Assembly (NCBI GenBank): GCA_016206685.1
Contig: JACQRB010000056.1
Span: 1-48,329 of the forward strand
Reading direction: 5' to 3'
Length of the DNA stretch: 48,329 nucleotides
Origin: Candidatus Omnitrophota bacterium
Lineage (GTDB): Bacteria > Omnitrophota > Gorgyraeia > Aquiviventales > Aquiviventaceae
The notes under the pieces were generated by a model. It made no database searches. It worked only from the letters and a program-made list of their open reading frames with translations, and had not been told where the DNA came from. A program made the position numbers and the translations under genes. Below are positions 23,101 to 30,088 of this stretch, piece by piece (the first letter of the stretch is position 1; every line of letters starts with the position of its first letter).

Positions 23101-23652
23101 TACGACCGGGCTCAAGAAGCCTTAGCCGACGGCCGGACTCAGCTGGCCCGGCTCAACGCGGAGTTGACGGAGCGGGACCGCGTCATTGCGCAGCTTCGCA
23201 GCGATCTGGCCCAGCGGGAACGCGATGCCAAAGCCAGCCAACAAGCCCTGGGCAAGGCCCAGGAGCTGCTTCAGCTCTCGCCGTCGCTGCCGACGTCCGC
23301 CTCCGCATGGCCGAGGATGGGAGCGGGGCCTGGAGCCGGGACGGCGACGCCCGGCGCGGGATCCGCACAAGCGGTGGATGCGGCTGCTGAGGGAACCCAG
23401 GTGAGAGTCTATCGAGCGAACGAGGAGCACGGGTTCGTGGTCATCTCGGTCGAGGGGATGGCCAATCCTCAACCCGGCGATACCGTGCTGTTGTACGTCG
23501 GCAACCGGCCGGCCGCGGAAGTGCAGTTGGGGGACATTGACGACGACCGCATGGCGGTGGCGTATATCAAACGTAAGCTGGATCCCCACGCGACGATTCG
23601 CAAGGGCGACTTGGTCCTGGCGCGGCATTTTACCAAGCCCCAGGAAGAGTAA
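20113..23652 (+). CDS. 1179-residue exported coiled-coil protein
   Basis: The gene encodes an unusually large protein. A signal peptide or anchor is seen at about residues 17-36 (VRGWVGLMLVLGLSGRLFADS). A TPR-like unit follows (GTFESAYKQGQALYEQGKYQEATAAF, about 43-75). Residues about 120-1050 are a nearly unbroken coiled coil with recurring segments such as ELRRFAQTLAERDQQVQQ, EEARRLTQTLAQHDQQLQQ and EELRRLSLTMTQDQQAL. A proline/glycine-rich linker leads to a compact C-terminal beta domain (about 1095-1179: TQVRVYRANEEHGFVVISV, GDTVLLYVGNRPAAEVQLGD). The ATG at 20113 is four bases after the previous stop. It likely spans or spaces the periplasm. I know no named family for the full architecture. 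Confidence 0.85.
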   Translation: MNSGTSSASCGFRNGVWVRGWVGLMLVLGLSGRLFADSQDAQGTFESAYKQGQALYEQGKYQEATAAFQRALQLMDRDSSHGAAGGAAPPPTAEESSDYQQALKEAVAVPVPSDAVGHSQLTFLATQIEQFKTALEVKEDELRRFAQTLAERDQQVQQAGRERDRQAARVSELTGKVQAIQSDNQNLLKERESLKQTSHELEERVSGLQEDLAGLKGQWSTELEQTKRTLAQREAELALARQADVKLQAQTDQLRTRDLQLAQLQEQLRTLQDTYAATTREADALRTNLSPITGEFERMKQAYASDREALKQLTNDHDQLQAERNQLKDSLRVAQQANAQLTDDLVGARSTASQLEGQLAKLKNELAGRQQDMMRTQDTMTKSEGRFTQATQELKTLRESNASLQAQLRQTTDEVLESRTKLKVQEEQTQQARQALTQAQERLSKVSVEREQSQQQLSALQQEQAQTRNQLAGLAQETAAAKERERKATDQLQYVRDLNAQLAKTGEQQAAKSMESAARLQAADRDHQALAKELDQAKRANQQLEKHLKTAQDEATQTREGFRKELDQARQLLGSREEELASAKEQAAQAQTAVTTLDRQRAVLEGRLTSKEEEARRLTQTLAQHDQQLQQVSQERDQRDVKLAELGAQLQAGRKDQQTTLAQAEGAKRANRELEERLRLAQNEFTQAQSRWSRELEQVNRTLAKREADLATATKQLEQAQADTSTLKQQQAVLEHRLQERSTETQELERKMAALTQQLQQTQSDLTANQQQVAALQERVNERTQQLTGQGEELAQSQAQLRDLERAYATSKTEGEQMRTTLASKEEELRRLSLTMTQDQQALRQATQEATEAQFQRKHLEEQVRIAKETQGGSEEELKSTRQQAARLQDQLVAAQSDRDRFRSGIDQRETQLGQLQAELSGVRRELAGAQAESKQVELGAQEREQQLVVDREGYKWQVDRLQRELERSQAAYRQLTQEREQQLNAIAQRTVGKEDYDRAQEALADGRTQLARLNAELTERDRVIAQLRSDLAQRERDAKASQQALGKAQELLQLSPSLPTSASAWPRMGAGPGAGTATPGAGSAQAVDAAAEGTQVRVYRANEEHGFVVISVEGMANPQPGDTVLLYVGNRPAAEVQLGDIDDDRMAVAYIKRKLDPHATIRKGDLVLARHFTKPQEE

Positions 23653-23660
23653 CTGAAAAA

Positions 23661-25976
23661 CTAGCGGGTCTTCAACAACGCGGTGAAGTCAACGTCGCGT
23701 TGGTCGTGGTCAATGAGCTCCACCTGCCGGCTCAAGGGACTGAAATGGAGGATCTGGCTGGTCGGCAGGTTGCCGGAGCGGATGCTGGGCCGGAGGATGT
23801 ACGTGCCTGGCGGGAGGTCACTGGCCCGATAGAGGCCTTTGGCGTCCGTCGTCACGTAGCGCGATCGTTCACCCGCTCGTGCGAGCTCGATCGTCGCCCC
23901 TGCAAGCCGCCCCCCGGTGTCCGTGAGGATCTGGCCCGCGATGGTCAGGCTCGTTTCGCGCACGCGCACCCGAATCGTCTCGGCATCCTCCAGCGACCCG
24001 TCAGTGGCGACCACGGTGACGGCGTACGAGCCGGCCTGATCTGCTCGCGGGGTCCAGCTCAACACCCCGGTTCCGGCGCCGCGGGCTGTGAACGTCGCGC
24101 CATCCGGCAGGGGTGAGGCGGCGATCCCCACCGTTTCGTGATCGGGATCGCGGGCGCGCACCTCGAACGTCAGGAGCTTGCGCTCGTCCACCGAGCGGTC
24201 CCCGATCCGATCGAGGAGGGGCCTGCGGTTGGTATTGACGACCTTGATCGTCGTGCGCTGCCCGGCGCACTGTTGCTCCGGGTCACAGACTTCGAAGCGC
24301 ACATCCTGATGGAGCGTGGCGGGGGAATCCTGGGAGGTCAGGTCAAAGTCCGGGGTGCCGCCGGCTGAACAGGCGGCGGCATCGAAGCGCATCCAGGGCG
24401 GGAGCAGGAAGGCTTGACACGTCAGCGGATCCCCATCCGGATCCGTGACGATGGGGGTGATCGTCAGGGTCTTGCCCTCAGGGACGACGTGGGTGCCGAG
24501 TGGATTCATGACCGGAGGCCGGTTGACATTGATGACGCTGATCGCGATTTCCTCCCGGTCGCACAGGGGCTGGGTGTCGCAGACGTCGAAGCGGACGCCT
24601 TCATAGACCGTGGTAGACCGTTTCTGAGAGGCTTCGGTAAAATCCGGCGTGCCGTAGACTTGTCTCGTGGTCGGATCAAAGTGAGCCCAGGGGGGCAGGT
24701 TCGTCGCCTGGAAGGCGAGGGGATCTTTGGGGCCGTCCCGGTCTACCGCGCTGACCGTGAAGGCGAGGGTCACGCCCTCCGGGACGGTTTTGGACCCGAT
24801 CGGAATCAGCTCCGGGGCATGGTTGGCATTGAGGACTTTGACCTCGACCCGCTCGGCCGTGGTGGTGTTGTGGGCGCGATCGATCGCCAGGGCTTCAATG
24901 GCATGAGTCCCATTCGACACCGTCGTGGTGTCCCAACTGACCACATAGGGGTCGCTGACGGCCACGCCAACCGCCAGCCCATCCACCAGGAACTTCACCG
25001 TTTCGATCCCGATGGCATCGCCGGCCTCGGCCTGGAGTGTGACGGTGCCGGCCACGGGCGTTCCGGGCAGGGGAGCGATGAGATGCGCTCGCGGCGGGGT
25101 GTTATCCACGGTGACGGTCACGGGCGGCGTCGTGCCAAGATTGAGATCCGGATCGGAGGCGCTGGCGATGAGCGCGTGCGGGCCATCGGCGTCCCGGCGC
25201 GTGTCCCAACTGACTTCATACGGAGCCGTCTCATCAGTGCCGATGAGGGTCCCGTCTTTGGTGACCCTCACCTGGGTCACGCCTTCATGATCCGTTGCGC
25301 TGACGCGGATGGTGACCGTGCCCCTGAGCGTTTCTCCCTGCCTGGGCGCGTCGAGGACGACGCGGGGGGGTTGGGTATCGAAGCCGGAGCGGGACGCGCC
25401 TGTCAGGTTCTCACCCCGGAAGACCACCATCTCGCCAAGCTGGATCCCGGTAATCTTGACGGTGGAACCGGGCGCAAAACCCGGCGTCTGTCCCGCCGGC
25501 GCGAGGCGCCAGATGCGCCCCCGGCGATCGCGCAGCTGATAGGGAAAACGCTTGGGGGCGTCCGGCGCACTCGCGCGCAGAGGCTCAATGACGCCCTCCA
25601 GGCTGACCGAACGCTCCAGGACTGGTTGGACGTCGGGGGGCATCGTGTCGTAGGCGCCTTCCGGGAGGGCGGCTCGCAGCACGATGGCCGGGTCCATCGC
25701 GATGGTCGCCTTGAGGATGGCCTGGCGTCGGCTCACGAGCTGTCGCAGGCTCTTGGCGAGCGTCGCTCGCTCGGCGCCGCTGGCGTTGGCATACCGGTCG
25801 CGGGCGATCAGGACTTCCTTGGTGAGCTGGTCGAGCGAGATTGACTGGCCGGATCCGATGACGACTTTGACGTCTTTCGCCAGGCTCGCCGTTGAGGGAA
25901 GGCTGCACGCGGTTGCCAGGCACGCGGCCACAGCCCATCGCCGCGGGATGGCCGGACTTCCTCTGTGTGTTCGCAT
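23661..25976 (-). CDS. exported Ig-like repeat protein with a carboxypeptidase-regulatory-like C-domain
   Basis: This 771-residue protein has a signal peptide (about 1-33). A helical N-terminal region of about 70 residues is followed by a small beta domain ending GEMVVFRGENLTG. Two Ig-like domains follow at about 205-385 (TQPPRVVLDAPRQGETLRGT; NTPPRAHLIAPLPGTPVAGT). Three cadherin/He-PIG-like domains occupy about 390-670 (PIGSKTVPEGVTLAFTVSAV; PLGTHVVPEGKTLTITPIV; RIGDRSVDERKLLTFEVRA). The last 90 residues (LTIAGQILTDTGGRLAGATI ... GLYRASDLPPGTYILRP) form a CarboxypepD-regulatory/SpaA-like fold. It is likely a cell-surface or secreted adhesin-like protein. It is transcribed toward the coiled-coil gene with 8 bases between the stops. 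Confidence 0.85.
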   Translation of the reverse strand: MRTHRGSPAIPRRWAVAACLATACSLPSTASLAKDVKVVIGSGQSISLDQLTKEVLIARDRYANASGAERATLAKSLRQLVSRRQAILKATIAMDPAIVLRAALPEGAYDTMPPDVQPVLERSVSLEGVIEPLRASAPDAPKRFPYQLRDRRGRIWRLAPAGQTPGFAPGSTVKITGIQLGEMVVFRGENLTGASRSGFDTQPPRVVLDAPRQGETLRGTVTIRVSATDHEGVTQVRVTKDGTLIGTDETAPYEVSWDTRRDADGPHALIASASDPDLNLGTTPPVTVTVDNTPPRAHLIAPLPGTPVAGTVTLQAEAGDAIGIETVKFLVDGLAVGVAVSDPYVVSWDTTTVSNGTHAIEALAIDRAHNTTTAERVEVKVLNANHAPELIPIGSKTVPEGVTLAFTVSAVDRDGPKDPLAFQATNLPPWAHFDPTTRQVYGTPDFTEASQKRSTTVYEGVRFDVCDTQPLCDREEIAISVINVNRPPVMNPLGTHVVPEGKTLTITPIVTDPDGDPLTCQAFLLPPWMRFDAAACSAGGTPDFDLTSQDSPATLHQDVRFEVCDPEQQCAGQRTTIKVVNTNRRPLLDRIGDRSVDERKLLTFEVRARDPDHETVGIAASPLPDGATFTARGAGTGVLSWTPRADQAGSYAVTVVATDGSLEDAETIRVRVRETSLTIAGQILTDTGGRLAGATIELARAGERSRYVTTDAKGLYRASDLPPGTYILRPSIRSGNLPTSQILHFSPLSRQVELIDHDQRDVDFTALLKTR

Positions 25977-25986
25977 CGGGAGAAAC

Positions 25987-26017
25987 TTGTATGCGGTGTG
26001 GCCAAGAGTATATCATA
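25987..26017. promoter_or_regulatory. divergent promoter region between the Ig-protein and undecaprenol kinase genes
   Basis: On the plus strand TTGTAT (25987-25992), an 18-base spacer and TATCAT (26011-26016) can serve the kinase gene. On the minus strand TATGAT (26017-26012) and overlapping TATACT (26012-26007) can serve the Ig-protein gene. The two -10 boxes share bases, so the genes may compete for polymerase. Confidence 0.4.
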
Positions 26018-26034
26018 GCCGATGAGCGGGAGGC

Positions 26035-26412
26035 ATGCAGCGACCAAGAACGTTGTGGATGAGCGTGGGGTACGCGGTTCGGGGTCTGTCGTATGCGGTG
26101 ACGACCCAGCGCAACGTCCGTCTTCATCTGGGCGCCGGGCTGTCGGCCCTGGCCCTGGCGAGCTGGCTGGAGGTGAGCGTGGCCGAGTGGCTGGTCGTGT
26201 GTCTGACGGCGACGCTCGTCCTGGTGGCCGAGCTCCTCAACACCGCGGTGGAGGCCTTCGTGGACATGGTCTCTCCAGAGCATCGCGAGGAGGCGAGGAT
26301 CATCAAGGACGTGGCGGCCGGCGCGGTGCTCGCCTGTTGCGCGAGTGCGGTGGTGGTGGCGGGCGCGCTCCTGCTCCCGCGACTTCTGCATCGGCTCTTG
26401 CTGTCTTCGTGA
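26035..26412 (+). CDS. dgkA: undecaprenol/diacylglycerol kinase (DgkA family)
   Basis: This 125-residue inner-membrane kinase has three hydrophobic helices. The family hallmark is AELLNTAVEAFVDMV, followed by EARIIKDVAAGAVL, where the glutamates and the lysine bind Mg-ATP. The N-terminal amphipathic helix (SVGYAVRGLSYAVTTQRNVRLH) is typical of the undecaprenol-kinase-like branch. It phosphorylates undecaprenol or diacylglycerol. Position at the head of a polysaccharide export locus suggests a role in supplying the undecaprenyl-phosphate carrier. Its stop overlaps the next start as TGATG. Confidence 0.92.
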   Translation: MQRPRTLWMSVGYAVRGLSYAVTTQRNVRLHLGAGLSALALASWLEVSVAEWLVVCLTATLVLVAELLNTAVEAFVDMVSPEHREEARIIKDVAAGAVLACCASAVVVAGALLLPRLLHRLLLSS

Positions 26413-27644
26413 TGCCAAAAACATTACGGCGTGCGGCGTTCGCCCACGGCTTCCTCGCCATCTGCGTCGTCGGGATGTCTGCGGGGCGCGCCGCTGAGCC
26501 TCCGCCAGCCTCCGCCGTAGACCCTCAGCGATACCGCCAGCTCGGCGAACAGCTGGCTGGGGAAGGTCGCTATCAAGAAGCCGCCGAAGTCTTCAGGCAG
26601 GCGGCGATCCTCTCTCAACAAGAGAGGGTTGAGAGCGAAGACGCCACACGCCTGAGCCAATGGCACGCCAAACAGGCCCAGGCGGCCCTGGCCGCCCGTC
26701 AGCCGCTCCAAGCCCTGGCCCACGCCGAACGCGCCACCGAGTTCGATCCCCGCAACCGCCTCGCCACGTCGCTCCTCGCCAAGGCCAGGCGCCTGGCTGA
26801 AGAGAACCGGCAACGCCTCGCCAAGAAAACCCAGCTCATGGCGCAGGCCGCGGCGAGCGAGCGCGACGGGGATCTCCGGCGCGCCTTGACGCGCTTGAAG
26901 AGCGCCCAGACGGCGGATCCTGACGACGCCCAGGTCCGGCAGGCGATCGCGAAGCTCCACACGCGCCTGACGAGTCGCAAGCCCCGCATTCAGCGCGCGG
27001 CGGAGTTCACGCTCCTTCCGCGCAGGCCCTTGGTGGAGGAGTATAGCGTGAGCCCCGGCGATGTCTTGGAAGTGTTTGTCTGGCAGCAACCCGATCTCAC
27101 CCGCGATGTCATCGTCAGGCCCGATGGGCGGCTGTCGTTCCCGCTCGTCGGCGATGTGGATGCCGCGGGGCTGAATCTGACCCAGCTCGATCAGATCATC
27201 ACCCAACGCCTGAAAGCCTACGTGCGGTTTCCGGATGTCTCCCTGGCGATCAAGCGCTTCGGGGGAACCAAGACGATCGTCCTCGGGGAAGTGGCGAGCC
27301 CCGGGGTCTATGTGCCGGCCGGTGAGGGACGGGTGCTCGAGGTGGTCGCGATGGCGGGGGGGTTTACGAAGGACGCCAAAAAAGAGAACGTCATGCTGAT
27401 CCGCGGAGGCCTGGCGGAACCGCAGGTGGCGAAGCTGAATCTGGCGAAGGCGCTGGATCGCGGCGCGCTCGAAGAGAACGTGGCCTTGCAGCCCGATGAC
27501 ATCCTCTTCGTCCCCAAAGGGGGGATCGTCAGCACGCTGGACTTCATGGAAGAGTTCTACCCGACGCTGTCGGAGCTCTTGGTGGGCCAGAGCATCGCGA
27601 CGAACTTCGGGACGCGAGAAACCAGCGGCGGGATTACGCGCTAA
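26412..27644 (+). CDS. Wza-type polysaccharide export protein with an N-terminal TPR region
   Basis: The 410-residue protein joins an exported TPR-like helical region to a polysaccharide export module. A signal peptide covers about 1-28. Helical repeats follow at about 38-180 (YRQLGEQLAGEGRYQEAAEVF; PLQALAHAERATEFDPRNRL). The Poly_export domain starts at YSVSPGDVLEVFVWQQPDLT (about 210) and runs through VRPDGRLSFPLVGDVDAAGL. An SLBB-like domain follows (KTIVLGEVASPGVYVPAGEG, VVAMAGGFTKDAK). No lipobox cysteine is present, unlike classical Wza. It should form the outer-membrane exit or its periplasmic part for the exopolysaccharide, working with the Wzz-kinase encoded nearby. Confidence 0.92.
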   Translation: MPKTLRRAAFAHGFLAICVVGMSAGRAAEPPPASAVDPQRYRQLGEQLAGEGRYQEAAEVFRQAAILSQQERVESEDATRLSQWHAKQAQAALAARQPLQALAHAERATEFDPRNRLATSLLAKARRLAEENRQRLAKKTQLMAQAAASERDGDLRRALTRLKSAQTADPDDAQVRQAIAKLHTRLTSRKPRIQRAAEFTLLPRRPLVEEYSVSPGDVLEVFVWQQPDLTRDVIVRPDGRLSFPLVGDVDAAGLNLTQLDQIITQRLKAYVRFPDVSLAIKRFGGTKTIVLGEVASPGVYVPAGEGRVLEVVAMAGGFTKDAKKENVMLIRGGLAEPQVAKLNLAKALDRGALEENVALQPDDILFVPKGGIVSTLDFMEEFYPTLSELLVGQSIATNFGTRETSGGITR

Positions 27645-28030
27645 CGATGCGGAGCCCGGTTCCCATACGAGACCCCTTCCCGTTCGTACGGCTTGCCCAG
27701 GGGAATCGTGGGGACGGCGGTGGAGCGGGGGTCATCGAGCTGCTGCAGCGCGGCCTCGTCCTCTTCGTCCTGGTAGAGCGGGCTTCGCAAGGATTTGTAG
27801 GCCTCTCCGAATCCATAGGAGAATCCGGGGGTCTCGTCGGGGTTGAGCGCCTCCTCGGGCGCGGCGGATGCCGGGTCGGGTGAGTAAATGCCTCCATACG
27901 TCACACCACTCCCAGACTCCAGGCGACTGCGCGGATCGACATCAATGATCGCGTCAATCAGATCGTCTGCCATGCCCATGGGCATGAAGAGCACGCACAT
28001 CAGGATTCCTGCCAGCAGCATTCTCATCAT
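27641..28030 (-). CDS. small secreted protein encoded opposite the export operon
   Basis: I do not recognise this 129-residue protein. It has a convincing signal peptide (MRMLLAGILMCVLFMPMGMA), then an acidic, proline-rich and probably disordered mature part with a tyrosine/glycine segment (GVTYGGIYSPDP, FSYGFGEAYKSLRSPLYQ). The ATG at 28030 is preferred because GAGAGG lies three bases upstream. An extended -10 (TGGTATGCT, minus strand, 28054-28046) stands before it. It lies between the Wza-type gene and the Wzz-kinase but on the other strand, and its stop overlaps the Wza-type stop by four bases. Co-regulation with the polysaccharide genes is possible but unproven. Confidence 0.65.
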   Translation of the reverse strand: MMRMLLAGILMCVLFMPMGMADDLIDAIIDVDPRSRLESGSGVTYGGIYSPDPASAAPEEALNPDETPGFSYGFGEAYKSLRSPLYQDEEDEAALQQLDDPRSTAVPTIPLGKPYEREGVSYGNRAPHR

Positions 28031-28102
28031 CGGCCTCTCTAAAGAAGCATACCATGCGGGGTCGCGAGCGTCAACGCGCCTCGCGTCGCATGAGGCAGTG
28101 AG

Positions 28103-30064
28103 ATGGCCCAATACGAACTGAGTCTCACTGACTATTGGCGCATCTTGCGCAAGCGCTACCAGATTGTCGCGGGATCGGTCTTCCTCCTCCTCCTCATGAC
28201 GGTCATCTACCTCCAGCGGCAGGAGCCGGTCTATCAGACGTCGGCCAAGATCAAGCTGGAAAAATCCCAGATGGTCAGCGGAAATTTCTTTCAGGGCTTT
28301 CAGTCCTACTATGAAAATCCGATGGCGACGGAATCCCGCGTGGTGGAAAGTCGCTTGGTGACCGAGGGCATGGTGCGCCGGCTCTACCCGGACGTGGCGT
28401 CACAGGACCCCCTCAAATTTCAGCACCTGGTGGATCAGCTGCACGGCGGCGCGAAGGCGCAACCGATCGAAGAAACGAACATCATCGAGATCGTGGTGAC
28501 AGGGTCTGATCCCAAACGTGCGGCCGACATCGCGAACTTCACGGCGGAAGCCTACATTGAGACCAACCTGCAAGAGCGCAACAAGCAAGCCCGGAAAGTG
28601 CGCGAGTTTGTCGAAGTCCAACTCACCCAAACCGAGATCAAGCTCAGAACGGCCGAAGAAGCCGTCAGGCGGATGCGCGAGCAGGGCACGGCCACCGGGG
28701 TGGGAGCCGTGCTCCAGAGTCGCCTCACCGACCTCCAGGCCCAACTGACGAATCTGACCCCCCGGCTGACCGAGGCCCATCCGGACATCATCCGTCTGAA
28801 GGCGCAGATCGCGCAGATCGGGTCGCAGCTCCGCGCCCTTCCCGGGGCGGAGCTGGAGTTTGCGCGGTTGACCCGCGAACTCGAAATTAATCAAAAGATG
28901 TACGGCACGCTTCGGGAGCGGCTGGAAGAAGCGCGGATCGCCGAAGCGGAGAAGGTTCCCGATGCCTCGATCATCGAGCGGGCCATGCCGCCTCAAGCCC
29001 CCATCAGCCCACGCAAGCCACTCAGCCTGGCGATCGGGCTGTTGCTGGGTCTGCTCCTGGGATGCGTGCTGGCGTTTGTGACGGAGACGATGGACACCTC
29101 CATTGGGACCATCGAGGACGTGGAAACGCTCCTGAATCTGCCCGTGCTGGCGGTCATTCCGCACGTCCCCAAAGAGGAGAAGCGCGAGAGGCGGACCATC
29201 ATCCAGCTCAAACGCCAGTTGCGGTTGTTGCGCGCCAAGCCCAGGCTCCTCTTCAAGCCGCGCAAGGGGGTCGGACGCGATGATCGTCTGGCGCTCCATG
29301 TCCACTACGCGCCGAATTCCATCACCTCCGAGGCCTATCGGATTTTGCGGACCAACCTGAAGCTCTCGGCTGAGCGCAAGGTGATCCTGGTGACCAGTTC
29401 AGGACCGGGGGAAGGCAAAACCACCGTCCTGAGCAACCTGGGGATCGTGATCGCCCAGGGAGGCGCCAAGACCATGCTGCTCGCCAGCGACCTCCGACGG
29501 CCGGAACTCGATCGGGCGTTCGGGCTCTCGCGGGAAGAGCACGGGCTGTCCGATCTGCTCCAGGGCGCGGTTCCGCTGGAGCGGACGATCCGGGGCCTGT
29601 CGGATTTCATTCTTGGGAAATTCGGCTATGAGGAAGCCGTCAAGAACCCGTATCTGTCGAACTTGTTTATTCTCAGCACGGGCCGACTCCCCGAGAATCC
29701 CGTCGAGCTGATCGGGTCCAAGGGGATGCAGGACTTGTTGCACACCCTCCGGTCGCAATTCGACGTCATCCTGGTGGATGCCCCGCCGCTCCTGCCCGTC
29801 GCCGACAGCCTCTTGCTCGCCCCCTATGTGGATGGCGTCGTGCTCGTCTATGAGGTGGGCCGCATCTCCCGCGCGATGCTGCTGCGGGCCAAGACCCAAC
29901 TGGAAAGCGTCGGGGCGAAGGTGTTCGGGGTCGTGTTGAATCACGTGCGTCCGGAGGTCCAAACCCAGCCGCGCGACTATTACTACTATCGGCAGCGCTA
30001 TGCCTACGGCGAGAAACCGAAGGACGCTCACCCTGTTTCCTCGCCCACCCCTCCAACCAGTTGA
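28103..30064 (+). CDS. Wzz-type chain-length regulator fused to a BY-kinase
   Basis: This 653-residue inner-membrane protein controls polysaccharide chain length and export by autophosphorylation. The N-terminal Wzz domain starts SLTDYWRILRKRYQIVAGSV, with a first membrane helix at about 20-40. A periplasmic coiled-coil region with conserved LVTEGMVRRLYPD leads to the GNVR-like segment and a second helix at about 309-330 (PLSLAIGLLLGLLLGCVLAF). The cytoplasmic kinase has Walker A SSGPGEGKTT (about 431-440), Walker A' LLASDLRRPE and Walker B VILVDAPPLLP. It ends with a tyrosine cluster (YYYYRQRYAY, about 626-637), the usual autophosphorylation site. It acts with the Wza-type protein. Confidence 0.95.
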   Translation: MAQYELSLTDYWRILRKRYQIVAGSVFLLLLMTVIYLQRQEPVYQTSAKIKLEKSQMVSGNFFQGFQSYYENPMATESRVVESRLVTEGMVRRLYPDVASQDPLKFQHLVDQLHGGAKAQPIEETNIIEIVVTGSDPKRAADIANFTAEAYIETNLQERNKQARKVREFVEVQLTQTEIKLRTAEEAVRRMREQGTATGVGAVLQSRLTDLQAQLTNLTPRLTEAHPDIIRLKAQIAQIGSQLRALPGAELEFARLTRELEINQKMYGTLRERLEEARIAEAEKVPDASIIERAMPPQAPISPRKPLSLAIGLLLGLLLGCVLAFVTETMDTSIGTIEDVETLLNLPVLAVIPHVPKEEKRERRTIIQLKRQLRLLRAKPRLLFKPRKGVGRDDRLALHVHYAPNSITSEAYRILRTNLKLSAERKVILVTSSGPGEGKTTVLSNLGIVIAQGGAKTMLLASDLRRPELDRAFGLSREEHGLSDLLQGAVPLERTIRGLSDFILGKFGYEEAVKNPYLSNLFILSTGRLPENPVELIGSKGMQDLLHTLRSQFDVILVDAPPLLPVADSLLLAPYVDGVVLVYEVGRISRAMLLRAKTQLESVGAKVFGVVLNHVRPEVQTQPRDYYYYRQRYAYGEKPKDAHPVSSPTPPTS

Positions 30065-30088
30065 CGCCCCGCTGGCGGTGTCGGCCCG

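Noticed and set aside
24414..25844. 476-codon plus-strand frame opposite the Ig-repeat gene
   Set aside because: The minus-strand protein has repeated Ig-like motifs and a signal peptide. The plus-strand translation is low-complexity R/G/D and lacks any motif.
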